Below are positions 38,030 through 46,150 of a stretch of 64,000 nucleotides of DNA, one piece after another. The stretch is from VRUE01 sp035318745 (GTDB lineage Bacteria > Actinomycetota > Thermoleophilia > Solirubrobacterales > 70-9), in the NCBI GenBank assembly GCA_035318745.1, contig DATHEA010000012.1:17176-81175 (forward strand). Reading direction: 5' to 3'. The notes beneath the pieces are model-generated. The model saw only the letters and a list, made by a program, of their open reading frames with translations, did no database searches and had not been told where the DNA came from. Each line of letters starts with the position of its first letter. Positions within the stretch are counted from its first letter, which is position 1. The position numbers and the translations under genes were made by a program.

Positions 38030-40017
38030 TCAAGCGCCTGCTGCCGGCCGCCGCCGCGGGGGTTGCCCTGTTGGCCACGGTCGCAAGCCCTGCCTTTGCG
38101 AGCCCTCCGCGGCCGGCGGACCTTCGGGTCGTCGGCGGGACAGAAGTCTGGCACCCGGAGAACCGCTTCTCACTCAGCTGGACCACCCCGGTGCCGGGCA
38201 ATCCGGCGCTGACCACGACCCGCTACCGGATCCGCGATCCGCAGGGGACGACGATCGGCGAAAGCCACCTCGGCTGGATCGGCGACGGGATCGGGCCGCT
38301 GATCGTGCCCGCAACACCCGGCGCCTACAGCGCCGAAGTCTGGTTCGAAGACGCTGGCGGCGAGCAGGGTCCGGCGGCAACCGTGCCGATGCGCTTCGAC
38401 GATGTCAGGCCCGCGGCAAGCCAGCCCCAGCCCGTCGCCGGCTGGATTGGCCGTACCGCCTTCCCCCTCCGCGTCCGCCTCGGCCACCCATCCGGTCCGC
38501 CGCCTCTCTCCGGAATTCGCGGCTACGCGATCGCGATCGACGCGACACCCGGTGGAGGCGCCTGCGCCGCACCCGACCGCTGCAGCGACGCCGAGACGAC
38601 GCTGCGGGGTGGCATCGCGGGCGACGAGCTGGAGATCGGCACTCTGCCGGAAGGGACCAGCTATCTCCATGCCGTTGCCGTCTCCGGCTCGGGGATGAAG
38701 TCGACGACAGGGGGATGGACCGTGCTTCGCGCCGACACCACCGACCCGGTCACTCGGCTGGCCGGGCTACCGCCCGGCTGGACGAACCGGACCGTGCGGC
38801 TCACGGCAAGCGCCACCGATACCGGCTCGGGGATGGAGCGCGACGGACAGGGACCGGCGCCCTTCACAGCGATCCAGGTGGACGGAGGCGCACCTTCGAT
38901 CGGGCCCGGTGGAACTGCCAGTGCCAGCGTGGTCGACGAGGGTGTGCACCGGATCACCTACTACGCCCGCGACTTGGCCGGCAACGTCAATGACGGTGCC
39001 GAGACCAACGGCATCGCGGACCGGGCTCCGGGTACCGCCTTCGCCAGGATCGACCGCACGCCGCCCAGCGTCGCCTTCGCCAATGCCGAGGACCCGCACG
39101 ACCCCGAGCTGCTGCGGGTGCGAATCGCCGACCGGCTCTCAGGGCCCGACCTCTCACGGGGCTGGATTGGTGTGCGGCCGGCCGGTTCAGGCGATCGCTT
39201 CGAGGCGCTCCCCGCCATGCCCGGGGGCGCAGGCGAGCTGCGTGCCCGCTGGGACTCCGACGCGTTCCCGGCCGGCGGCTACGAATTCCAGGCGCTTGGA
39301 TACGACGCCGCGGGCAATACCGCCGCCACGGTCCGCCGGCTGAACGGCGGGCCGATGGTGCTCTCGAACCCACTCAAGGCGACGACGACCCTGCGTGCCG
39401 GCTTCCGCCGGCACGGCTTACAGCGAACCGTCCCCTATGGCCGTCGCGTTCTTCTCGGTGGCCGCCTCATCGCCGGCAGGAGCTCGCCCCTCGGTGGCAC
39501 GCCGGTACGGGTGGTCGAGCGCTTCGCGCCCGGCGCACATCCCGCAGTCCAGACATCGACGGTGATGACTGCCCCAAACGGAACCCTCTCGATCCGCACC
39601 GGTCCAGGTCCGAGCCGGACAATCGTGGTCAGCTTCGACGGCAGTCCGACCCTGGCCCGCTCGACTACACGCATGCTCCAACTCGGGGTGCGCAGCCGGG
39701 TGCGCCTGCGTGCTTCAGCGGGCGTCGCCACGGTCGGCGGGGCGCCGCTGATCTTCCGTGGGCGGTTGGTCGCCGCACCGAGCGAGATTGCGGCCGGCGG
39801 CAAATCGATCGAGTTGCAGTTCAGGCTGCCGGGGCTGCCCTGGGCCGAGTTCCGTACGGTCCAGACCGACGGCCGCGGTCGCTTCCGCTACGCCTACCGC
39901 TTCAGCGACGACGACAGCCGCGGGATTCGCTTCCAGTTTCGCGCTTACGCTCCCGCACAAGACGACTGGCCCTACGAACCCGCAGGCTCACGCCCCATTC
40001 TCGTCAAGGGAATCTGA
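38026..40017 (+). CDS. Large secreted Ig-like/adhesin-type protein
   Basis: 663 residues. A signal peptide (MIKRLLPAAAAGVALLATVASPAFA, about 1-25) is followed by several beta-rich repeats: about 30-130, 130-230, then two Ig-like units that include TDPVTRLAGLPPGWTNRTVRLTASATDTGSGM and DRTPPSVAFANAED (bacterial Ig-like DTTAP/DRTPP joints). A C-terminal pair of beta domains (VPYGRRVLLGGRLIAG..., FRGRLVAAPSEIAAGG...) closes it. There is no sortase motif or anchor. The stop of the sigma fusion overlaps its start (ATGA), so its synthesis is tied to that regulator. A surface or matrix role is likely; the precise function is unknown. Confidence 0.78.
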   Translation: MIKRLLPAAAAGVALLATVASPAFASPPRPADLRVVGGTEVWHPENRFSLSWTTPVPGNPALTTTRYRIRDPQGTTIGESHLGWIGDGIGPLIVPATPGAYSAEVWFEDAGGEQGPAATVPMRFDDVRPAASQPQPVAGWIGRTAFPLRVRLGHPSGPPPLSGIRGYAIAIDATPGGGACAAPDRCSDAETTLRGGIAGDELEIGTLPEGTSYLHAVAVSGSGMKSTTGGWTVLRADTTDPVTRLAGLPPGWTNRTVRLTASATDTGSGMERDGQGPAPFTAIQVDGGAPSIGPGGTASASVVDEGVHRITYYARDLAGNVNDGAETNGIADRAPGTAFARIDRTPPSVAFANAEDPHDPELLRVRIADRLSGPDLSRGWIGVRPAGSGDRFEALPAMPGGAGELRARWDSDAFPAGGYEFQALGYDAAGNTAATVRRLNGGPMVLSNPLKATTTLRAGFRRHGLQRTVPYGRRVLLGGRLIAGRSSPLGGTPVRVVERFAPGAHPAVQTSTVMTAPNGTLSIRTGPGPSRTIVVSFDGSPTLARSTTRMLQLGVRSRVRLRASAGVATVGGAPLIFRGRLVAAPSEIAAGGKSIELQFRLPGLPWAEFRTVQTDGRGRFRYAYRFSDDDSRGIRFQFRAYAPAQDDWPYEPAGSRPILVKGI

Positions 40018-40030
40018 CGGTTGACGAGTT

Positions 40031-40143
40031 AGGGCTATCCCGGTAGGGGTGGAACGTCTTGTACTTTTTCGGTGTGGCTATCGGGCGTCAGTCAACCGGA
40101 ATACACCGGAAAAGTTAAGTGAAACCCCTACCGGGATAGCCCT
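40031..40143. repeat. 113-bp nested fold-back at convergent gene ends
   Basis: Perfect 20-bp arms agggctatcccggtaggggt (40031-40050) and its complement (40124-40143) are followed inwards by actttttcggtgt / acaccggaaaagt (12 of 13). It lies 14 bases after the Ig-like gene and 14 bases before the end of the convergent basic-protein gene. Same layout as 21197-21320. Confidence 0.85.
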
Positions 40144-40156
40144 TTAAGATAGGCCT

Positions 40157-40639
40157 TTAACGAAGGGCAGCGAGCTGGTCGCCGACCTGATCGACCAATT
40201 CCTGGGCGCGCGTGGCGGGAACCTCGACTGCTTTGCGGACGCGCTGCTCGACCTCGGTGCGGTTGCGCTTCAAGGTCGTCTCGACTCGACGCTGCCGCTT
40301 GCGGGCCTCGCGCTCGACTTTGTTGCGGGTCTTGCGCGCTTCGGTGGCCGCTTTGCGACGGGCGGTGGCACCGCGACGCTCGCTGCGCTTGGCCGTGCGG
40401 CGCAGCTGCGTGCCGTAGGACTTGAGTTGTTTCTGGGCCGCCGTGCGCCCGCTGAAAGGCTCAACCAGCTCGGCGACGCGGTCGCTGACCTCGAGCACTG
40501 CGCCGACCGGCACGTCGACGGCGCTCTGTGCCGCGGCGCGGGCCTGCTCGACGCGGGACGGAGTGGGGGTGGGGGCGCTTTTGGCCTGCGATTTCGGTTT
40601 GGAGCTTTTGCTGCTTGCTTTAGTGGCTTTGGTTGCCAA
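40157..40639 (-). CDS. Lys/Arg-rich coiled-coil protein
   Basis: 160 residues, TTG start. The N-terminal 28 residues are low-complexity Lys/Ser/Ala/Pro. The rest is predicted helix with dense basic residues (RRTAKRSERRGATARRKAATEARKTRNKVEREARKRQRRVETTLKRNR, about 80-130) and heptad-like spacing. It is acidic at neither end. It could coat DNA or bind polyanions, like actinobacterial histone-like or HBHA-like proteins, but I see no defined family. Two LexA-like boxes lie in its promoter, suggesting induction by DNA damage. Confidence 0.72.
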   Translation of the reverse strand: MATKATKASSKSSKPKSQAKSAPTPTPSRVEQARAAAQSAVDVPVGAVLEVSDRVAELVEPFSGRTAAQKQLKSYGTQLRRTAKRSERRGATARRKAATEARKTRNKVEREARKRQRRVETTLKRNRTEVEQRVRKAVEVPATRAQELVDQVGDQLAALR

Positions 40640-40679
40640 TGAAGATCATCCCTTCGGGGTGGTTTGGGGAGAGTTCGCG

Positions 40680-40715
40680 AGTGTAGCGAACGTACGTTCT
40701 TCCGAACACCTGTTC
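40680..40715 (-). promoter_or_regulatory. Promoter with two LexA-like (SOS) boxes
   Basis: GAAC-GTAC-GTTC (40688-40699, inside CGAACGTACGTTC) and GAAC-ACCT-GTTC (40704-40715) both match the Gram-positive SOS pattern CGAAC-N4-GTTC. Read on the minus strand, TACACT (40685-40680) is a -10 box with TGTTCG (40708-40703) 17 bases upstream. The boxes cover the promoter of the basic-protein gene. Confidence 0.65.
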
Positions 40716-41539
40716 TAAACCGGCTCCCGCAATGCGTTACGGATGACCCCCAGACCCAGCTCCCCCGCTGCCCCGGCGATCGGGTATCGGGCGTCGAGGT
40801 CGAGGTCGGCATCGCTCAGCGCCAGCTCGCCAAAGGCGACAAGACCCCCTGCCTCGCGAAGGATCAGCTGCGCGGCGGCGGCGTCGACCGATCGACAGGG
40901 CCGCAGGCTGAGCATTCCGTCCAGCCGTCCGGCGGCGACGTAAGCGGCGGTGATCGCGATCGAACCAATCACCCGCAAGCGGTAAACCCCTCCCTCGAGT
41001 GCCGCTGCCACGGGCTGCAGGCGGCCCGGCTCAGCCGACTCGACTCCGAGCAGCTCCAGCTTCTCAACGTCGGCGGCAACCTCGATCGGGCCATCGCCGA
41101 GAGTCGCCCCCTCGCCCCTGGCGGCAGCGAAGGCCTCGCCGGCGCCGAAGTCGTAGACATAGCCAAACTCGACATCGGCCATCGAGGAGCCCGACGCCAC
41201 GGCGATGCTGAGACTGTGCGACGGAAGGGTGCGACGGGCGTTGAGCGAGCCGTCGATCGGATCGATCACGACGCGGGCCGGCCCACCTTCGCCGAAGACG
41301 ACCTCGCCCCGCTCCTCGGAAATCGCCACGAACGATGCCCCTGAACCAGCAAGCTGCTCCAGCTCGGCAAAGACCACGTCCTCGCAGCGGCGGTCGATGA
41401 CGAGACTGCGATCGCCGCCCTCGCCCACGCCCTCGTACTCGGTGCGAGCCTCCCGACCGGGCGTCTGTTCGAACAAGCGCTGCTGCGCGACGACGATGCG
41501 GCGGCAGATTCCTGGCCAGTCTGCGGAGAAAACGTCCAT
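40715..41539 (-). CDS. Inositol monophosphatase-family phosphatase
   Basis: 274 residues from ATG 41539 (MDVFSADWPGI), chosen because TAGGAT lies 7 bases upstream (leaderless). The metal site is present: E in ISEERGE, D-P-I-D-G-S (RVVIDPIDGSLN) and the C-terminal Asp in SVDAAAAQLILREAGG. Asp-x-x-Asp-Gly-Ser in place of Gly-Thr is a small change. It hydrolyses inositol phosphate, or a related sugar phosphate or PAP. In actinobacteria IMPases also serve phosphatidylinositol synthesis. The upstream neighbour (helicase) is divergent, 43 bases away. Confidence 0.88.
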   Translation of the reverse strand: MDVFSADWPGICRRIVVAQQRLFEQTPGREARTEYEGVGEGGDRSLVIDRRCEDVVFAELEQLAGSGASFVAISEERGEVVFGEGGPARVVIDPIDGSLNARRTLPSHSLSIAVASGSSMADVEFGYVYDFGAGEAFAAARGEGATLGDGPIEVAADVEKLELLGVESAEPGRLQPVAAALEGGVYRLRVIGSIAITAAYVAAGRLDGMLSLRPCRSVDAAAAQLILREAGGLVAFGELALSDADLDLDARYPIAGAAGELGLGVIRNALREPV

Positions 41540-41582
41540 CTCGCCCATCCTATGGAGGGCGGTCACTCGGTAGCGTTGGATC

Positions 41583-44531
41583 ATGCTTGCCCTCGCCGAG
41601 CCCCAGGAGCGCGCGATCCGCCACCGCTCCGGCCCACTCCTGCTGATCGGCGAGGCGGGGACCGGCAAGACCGAGGTCTTAGCTCGGCGAGTCGAGAGCC
41701 TGGCCGCGGAGGGAACCGCGCCGGAGCGGATCATGTGCCTGGCCTCGACCCGCGCCACCGCGCAGCGATTGCGCGAGCGGGTCGAGGCGCTGCTCGACCG
41801 GCCGCTCGAAGAGCTCTGGATCGGCACCTGGGAGCAGCTCGGTGAGCAGCTCCTGCGGGAGTACTCAACCGCCGCGAACCTAGACCCATTCTTCGATGTC
41901 CTCGGCCCAGCCGAGCGGCTCGCCCTGCTCCTCGACCATCTCGAAGAGTTGCCACTGCGGCATCACGAGATCCGCGGAAATCCCGCTGGCCTGCTCACTC
42001 GGCTGCTGGCGCAGATAGATGAGTTGAAGGTTGGTTCCAGCACTCCAGACCCAGAGCTGGCTGAGTTGGTAGCCGTCCACGATCGCATTCTCGCCAGCAC
42101 CTGCAGCCTCGACCGCGGCGATGTCTATCTCGCCCTAAACAAGCTTCTGGATGAACGGCCCGATGTCCGCGCGGCCATCGCCCTTCGCTTTACCTACGTA
42201 ATGGTCGACGAGCTCGAGGACACGACCCCGGCTCAGCGAGCCATCCTCGCGGCGCTGGGCGAAGACAACCCCAACTATCTCTACGCCTTGGAGTCAGGAA
42301 GCGCCGAGGAGGGGGTGTCCAGCTGGGCGCGGCGTCCTGTTTTTCGCCGCGGCGGCTCAACGAGAGCCGCACCGCCGTCCGGCGAAAAACCCAGCACCCG
42401 GCTGGACACCCCCTCCTCGGCGCCCCAGCCTTGTCCCACGGTCGAGCTCAGCGAACAGTTCCGCAACCCGCCGGTGCGTTTTTGGCGCTGCACGAATGAG
42501 CGGGCACAGGCGCAGGCTGTAGCGCGAGAGGCGGAGCATTTGCTGGCGGCGGGAGCCAAGCCGGAAGAAATCTGTGTGCTTGTCGACGACCCCGCTCGAG
42601 GTGGACCGGTGGCAGCTGCAATGGAAGAGCGCGGCGTTCCCTTTCACCTCTCCGGACCCGCCGCCCTCTTCCAGCGCCCCGAGGTACGCGACGCGATCGC
42701 GTGGTTGCGGATCCTGGCCGATCCCGGGGACTCAGCGGCGGCCGCGCGGGCACTGACCCGGCCCCCGATCGAGCTGCGCTCGGCCGACCTGGCGCGGCTG
42801 ACCACGATCTCCCGGCGCCGCAAGCTCGACCTCGTCTCGGGCTGCGAGGCTGCGCTCGAGAGTCCACAGATTCCGCCGGAGGCACGGGAGCGGATTCAGT
42901 CCTTCCTCAAGCTCTACGGGGCGGCCTCGGCAGCACTGGAGGAGCGCCGCGCCGATGTCTTCGTGCGGCGCCTGATCGAGGCAGTCGGATTACGTCGCCA
43001 GAGATTGTTCGCCGCGCAACCTGAGGTCGCCGAGCGCCTTCTTGGGCTCTCGCGACTTGCCGAGCTGGCAGCCGCCTGGGCGCGGCGCGAACCCAACGGC
43101 TCGACTCGGGACTTCATCCGCCACCTCAGTGCCGTCGCCGACGCGGGAGTCGAGCCGGCCGGAGTCGTCGAGCCGCCGGCTCCCGGCGCTATCCAGGGCC
43201 ACGTCCGCCACGCGGTCAAGGGGATGGAGTTCGAGCACGTCTTCGTGCTCGGCTTGGAGCGTGGCGCAGAAGCAGAGCGAATCGGCCGGCCGGCCCGCGC
43301 CGGCCTCGTCCTAGCCCGGGTCGAGCGTGGCGACGACGGGGAGAGCCGCCCATCGGAGTTCTATACCGCAGCGCTGGACAAGTCGGACATCGAGGAGGAG
43401 CCCCACGCCGAGGAGCTGTTTGGGCCCGCCGAGGGTCTGCACGCGACCTACCGCGTGCTGCGCGAGGAGATGCTGGAGGCCTCCTGGAAAGCCGGCCGGG
43501 AGCTCTCCGAGCCGCGGCTGGATACCGCAGTCGACGTCAACCGGGCGATCGCCCGCTACCTGGAGCTACTGAAGCTGGCGGCGCTCGCCCAGCGCCCCGG
43601 CGACGAGGCGACGGAGGAGGCGATCGAGGCGGTCAACGGACTGCTGCGACAGGTTGCGACCCCCGAGCAGCAGGCCGAGCTCGATGCCTCCTCGCTCGAT
43701 GCCTACCTGCTTGGCTCCGAGCGGGAGCGGGAGGGCCGCCGCAAGCTGATCGCCACCCGGCAAGAGCCCTCGCTGGAGGCGTTCCTGCCGCGCCGGGGGG
43801 ACGGTGCGCTCAGCCTCTCCGCCTCCGACCTCGATCTCTACCTCACCTGCCCGTTGAAGTACAAGTTCCGGCGGGTCTTCGGCATTCCCCAGGAGCCGAC
43901 GATCAACCAGCGCTTCGGCATCCTCATCCACAACGTCCTCGAGCGCTTCCACAAGGAAGGCGATGACCAGGGCAGCGAGGAGGGGTTGCGCCGCCTGATG
44001 GGCCTGTTCGAGGCGGGTTGGCGGCGCACCGGCTTCGGTAGCAGCGACGACGAGCTGCAGTTCCGCGACAGGGCGCGGGAGGCGATGCGCCTCTACTGGG
44101 AGCGTGAGAGGGAGTCCGACGGCGAACCGGTCTGGCTGGAGCGCAAGTTCGACTTCCGCATCGGCGAGCACCACGTGCGGGGCCGGGTCGACCGGGTCGA
44201 CCGCCTGCCCGACGGCAGCCACGAGCTGATCGACTACAAGACCGGCGAGCGCAAGAGCGAAGCCGCCCTCGAGAGCGACCTGCAGCTCTCCCTCTACCGG
44301 CTCGCCGCGAGCGAGGCCTGGGATCTGGATGCCAACACCGGCAGCTACTACTACGTCCTCGATGCCGACAAGGTCGCGGCGCCGATCCGGCCCGACGACG
44401 CCGAGCGGGTCGAGCGCACCGTCTTCCAAGTCGGCGAGGGCGTTCTCGGCCAGGACTTCGAGCCGCGGCCTTCACCGACCGTGTGCGGCTGGTGCGACTA
44501 CAAGCTGATCTGCCCCGCGGCGGAGAGCTGA
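41583..44531 (+). CDS. UvrD-like helicase with C-terminal Fe-S PD-(D/E)XK nuclease (AddB/AdnA-like)
   Basis: 982 residues. Walker A is GEAGTGKTE (about 23-31), motif II VMVDELED near residue 205, and motif III/IV region VELSEQFRNPP. The C-terminal third is a RecB-family nuclease: C in YLTCPLKYKF (about 756), D and K in VRGRVDRVDR...ELIDYKTGER (about 870-885), then CGWCDYKLICP (about 970-980), whose Cys with the earlier one build the [4Fe-4S] staple seen in AddB and AdnA. It should process DNA double-strand ends. Residues about 240-281 come from an inserted fold-back between motif III and motif IV. TAGCGT lies 6 bases before ATG, suggesting a leaderless mRNA. A second AdnAB subunit is not in the window. 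Confidence 0.88.
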   Translation: MLALAEPQERAIRHRSGPLLLIGEAGTGKTEVLARRVESLAAEGTAPERIMCLASTRATAQRLRERVEALLDRPLEELWIGTWEQLGEQLLREYSTAANLDPFFDVLGPAERLALLLDHLEELPLRHHEIRGNPAGLLTRLLAQIDELKVGSSTPDPELAELVAVHDRILASTCSLDRGDVYLALNKLLDERPDVRAAIALRFTYVMVDELEDTTPAQRAILAALGEDNPNYLYALESGSAEEGVSSWARRPVFRRGGSTRAAPPSGEKPSTRLDTPSSAPQPCPTVELSEQFRNPPVRFWRCTNERAQAQAVAREAEHLLAAGAKPEEICVLVDDPARGGPVAAAMEERGVPFHLSGPAALFQRPEVRDAIAWLRILADPGDSAAAARALTRPPIELRSADLARLTTISRRRKLDLVSGCEAALESPQIPPEARERIQSFLKLYGAASAALEERRADVFVRRLIEAVGLRRQRLFAAQPEVAERLLGLSRLAELAAAWARREPNGSTRDFIRHLSAVADAGVEPAGVVEPPAPGAIQGHVRHAVKGMEFEHVFVLGLERGAEAERIGRPARAGLVLARVERGDDGESRPSEFYTAALDKSDIEEEPHAEELFGPAEGLHATYRVLREEMLEASWKAGRELSEPRLDTAVDVNRAIARYLELLKLAALAQRPGDEATEEAIEAVNGLLRQVATPEQQAELDASSLDAYLLGSEREREGRRKLIATRQEPSLEAFLPRRGDGALSLSASDLDLYLTCPLKYKFRRVFGIPQEPTINQRFGILIHNVLERFHKEGDDQGSEEGLRRLMGLFEAGWRRTGFGSSDDELQFRDRAREAMRLYWERERESDGEPVWLERKFDFRIGEHHVRGRVDRVDRLPDGSHELIDYKTGERKSEAALESDLQLSLYRLAASEAWDLDANTGSYYYVLDADKVAAPIRPDDAERVERTVFQVGEGVLGQDFEPRPSPTVCGWCDYKLICPAAES
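42301..42423. repeat. 123-bp in-frame fold-back inside the helicase gene
   Basis: Perfect 23-bp arms (42301-42323 and 42401-42423) enclose an inner pair tttttcgccg / cggcgaaaaa and a central gcggctc-aacga-gagccgc hairpin. The length is exactly 41 codons, with no stop in the helicase frame. It adds a Ser/Arg/Pro-rich loop to the protein at a position where relatives have about 20 residues fewer or more. Confidence 0.85.
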
Positions 44532-44540
44532 GGTCAGCAA

Positions 44541-44688
44541 GGAAGCCCGTCTGTCCTCAGGGCGAATTGATGTCGCACGCGCGCTGCGCGCGCTTGGCGA
44601 CTGAGGTTGAGCGCGGCTGCGCCGCGCAGAGGACAGATTGCATTTCGCGGCCTTCGGCCACATTCGCCCTGAGGACAGACAGGCTTCC
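44541..44688. repeat. 148-bp multi-branched fold-back element
   Basis: Arms 44541-44567 and 44662-44688 are inverted copies matching at 26 of 27 positions (left arm starts ggaagcccgtctgtcctcag). The loop contains three more GC hairpins (gcgcgctgcgcgc, gcgcggctgcgccgcgc and cgcggccttcggcc). It fills the 265 bases between the convergent helicase and PAC2 genes. The layout matches that of 4243-4369. Confidence 0.85.
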
Positions 44689-44796
44689 TATCGACACCGA
44701 GCTGGGGCTCCTCTCAAGCTTGCAAGGCGAGTTGAGCTGTCACGGCTCCGGCCGGGGTGTAGAGGCAGCGCCTCTACCGCTCGCCTGATCGTCTCT

Positions 44797-45669
44797 TCAG
44801 TTCGACTCGCCGCGGCGCTGCTGTAGGAACTGCTGGAACTCACGCGCGATCGTGTCGGCGGACGGCAGATCCTCGCCGTCCTCGCCAAGCTGCTCGGCCT
44901 GCTCCGCCTCGATCCGCTCGACCAGTTCGGCGATTTCCGGGTTGGCGGCGACGGCGCGGCCGATCTGCTCCTCGTAGCTCGCCGTTTCCTCCTCCAGCTC
45001 GGTCGCGTCGACGGCGATCCCGGTCAAGCCCTCGAGCCGGCGCAGCAGCGCCAGCGCCGCCTTCGGGTTGGGCACCGCGGCGACGTAGTGCGGCACCGCC
45101 GCCCACAACGACGCCGAGGTCATGCCGATCTGCCGGCAGCAGTCGTGGACGACGCCGACGATCCCGGTCGGGCCCTCGTAGCTGGAGCGCTGCAGGTCGA
45201 GCTCCTCGATCAGCTGCTCGTCGGAGGCGAGGCCGGTGATCGGCACGGGCAGGGTGTGGGAGACCTCGGCAACCAGTGCCCCCAGGGTGATCACCATCTC
45301 GACGCCGAGCGTGTCTGCGGCGGTAGCGATCGTCTCCGAGAAGGTGCGCCAGCGCAGGTTGGGCTCGGTGCCGTCGAAGAGGACGAGGTCGCGGTCGGCG
45401 CCGGGGATTCGGATCGCGATCAGGTCGTTCTGCGGCCACTCGATGCTGCGCGTCTGACCTTCGGAGAGCACGATCGTAGGCCGCGTCGCCTGGAAGTCGA
45501 AGTAGTCCTCGGGGTCGATCTCGGCGATCGGATCGGCGTCGAAGGAGTCGGCCACCGCGCCAAGGGCCGCCGAGGCGGCACCGGCAGCGTCATTCCAGCC
45601 GCGGAAGGCGCAGACGAGGACGGGGGAGCGAAGCTGGGGAACATCCCCATGCCAGGTGAGTGAATCCAC
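44797..45669 (-). CDS. PAC2-family protein
   Basis: 290 residues from GTG 45669, with TACGCT six bases upstream (leaderless). The PAC2 fold is seen in LVCAFRGWNDAAGAASAAL (about 18-36), the DYFDFQATRP segment, VITLGALVAEVSHT and the SLWAAVPHYVAAVPNPKAAL helix. In actinobacteria such proteins are conserved and linked by homology to proteasome assembly chaperones, but a bacterial role is not settled. The C-terminal 60 residues are acidic coiled coil (LVERIEAEQAEQLGEDGED). There is no signal peptide. It is transcribed toward the 44541 element. Confidence 0.9.
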   Translation of the reverse strand: MDSLTWHGDVPQLRSPVLVCAFRGWNDAAGAASAALGAVADSFDADPIAEIDPEDYFDFQATRPTIVLSEGQTRSIEWPQNDLIAIRIPGADRDLVLFDGTEPNLRWRTFSETIATAADTLGVEMVITLGALVAEVSHTLPVPITGLASDEQLIEELDLQRSSYEGPTGIVGVVHDCCRQIGMTSASLWAAVPHYVAAVPNPKAALALLRRLEGLTGIAVDATELEEETASYEEQIGRAVAANPEIAELVERIEAEQAEQLGEDGEDLPSADTIAREFQQFLQQRRGESN

Positions 45670-45687
45670 TCACTGAGCGTAGAGCAT

Positions 45688-45793
45688 GCCTGGCGGCCGC
45701 AGACCAAGCGCCGCAAGGACGCAGGGAGGCCGAATAGCAGCGCTATTTGGTCGACCGAGGACGCCGCGCCGCGCCGGTCTGCGGCCGCCAGGC
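45688..45793. repeat. 106-bp core form of the MITE-like family
   Basis: Perfect 18-bp arms (gcctggcggccgcagacc, 45688-45705, and its complement at 45776-45793) flank the core with the aatagc-agc-gctatt hairpin, which matches the core at 28834-28993 at roughly 60 of 64 positions. The TauE/SafE gene ends inside it (stop at 45743), so its last residues are encoded by the repeat. Confidence 0.85.
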
Positions 45794-46150
45794 GCGGCGG
45801 ACGAGGCCGTAGGCGACGAAGAGGACCAGCGCCGCGAAGCTGAGTTCGAGGGCGCGCTGCGGGACCTCGTTGGCGACGACGACCCCGATCAGGACGCCGA
45901 GCGGGGAGAGGATCCCGATCACCAGGGCGTCGCGCAGATTGAGGTTGCCGTAGGAGTTCTGACGCGCCGCGCCGACGAGGGCGACGATGACGATCATCAG
46001 CAACGAGGTCGACTCGCCCTCGACCTGGGAGAGGCCGATGAAGATCGTCAGCGCCGGGACGAAGAGAACGCCGCCGCCGACGCCGACCAGCCCGCCCGCG
46101 AGGCCGCCGGCGACGGCGATCAAGGCGGCGAAGAGCACGTCGGTGCTCAC
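45743..46150 (-). CDS. TauE/SafE-type transporter, C-terminal half protein
   Basis: 135 residues from GTG 46150, which overlaps the stop of the preceding half-gene (GTGA). Four hydrophobic segments are present, with the family motif GGLVGVGGGVLFVPAL near the N-terminus. The C-terminal tail (TGAARRPRSTK) is encoded by the repeat at 45688-45793. Full-length TSUP proteins (about 250 residues) consist of two such halves, so this and the next gene together make a complete permease for sulfur or organic anions. Confidence 0.85.
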   Translation of the reverse strand: MSTDVLFAALIAVAGGLAGGLVGVGGGVLFVPALTIFIGLSQVEGESTSLLMIVIVALVGAARQNSYGNLNLRDALVIGILSPLGVLIGVVVANEVPQRALELSFAALVLFVAYGLVRRAWRPQTGAARRPRSTK

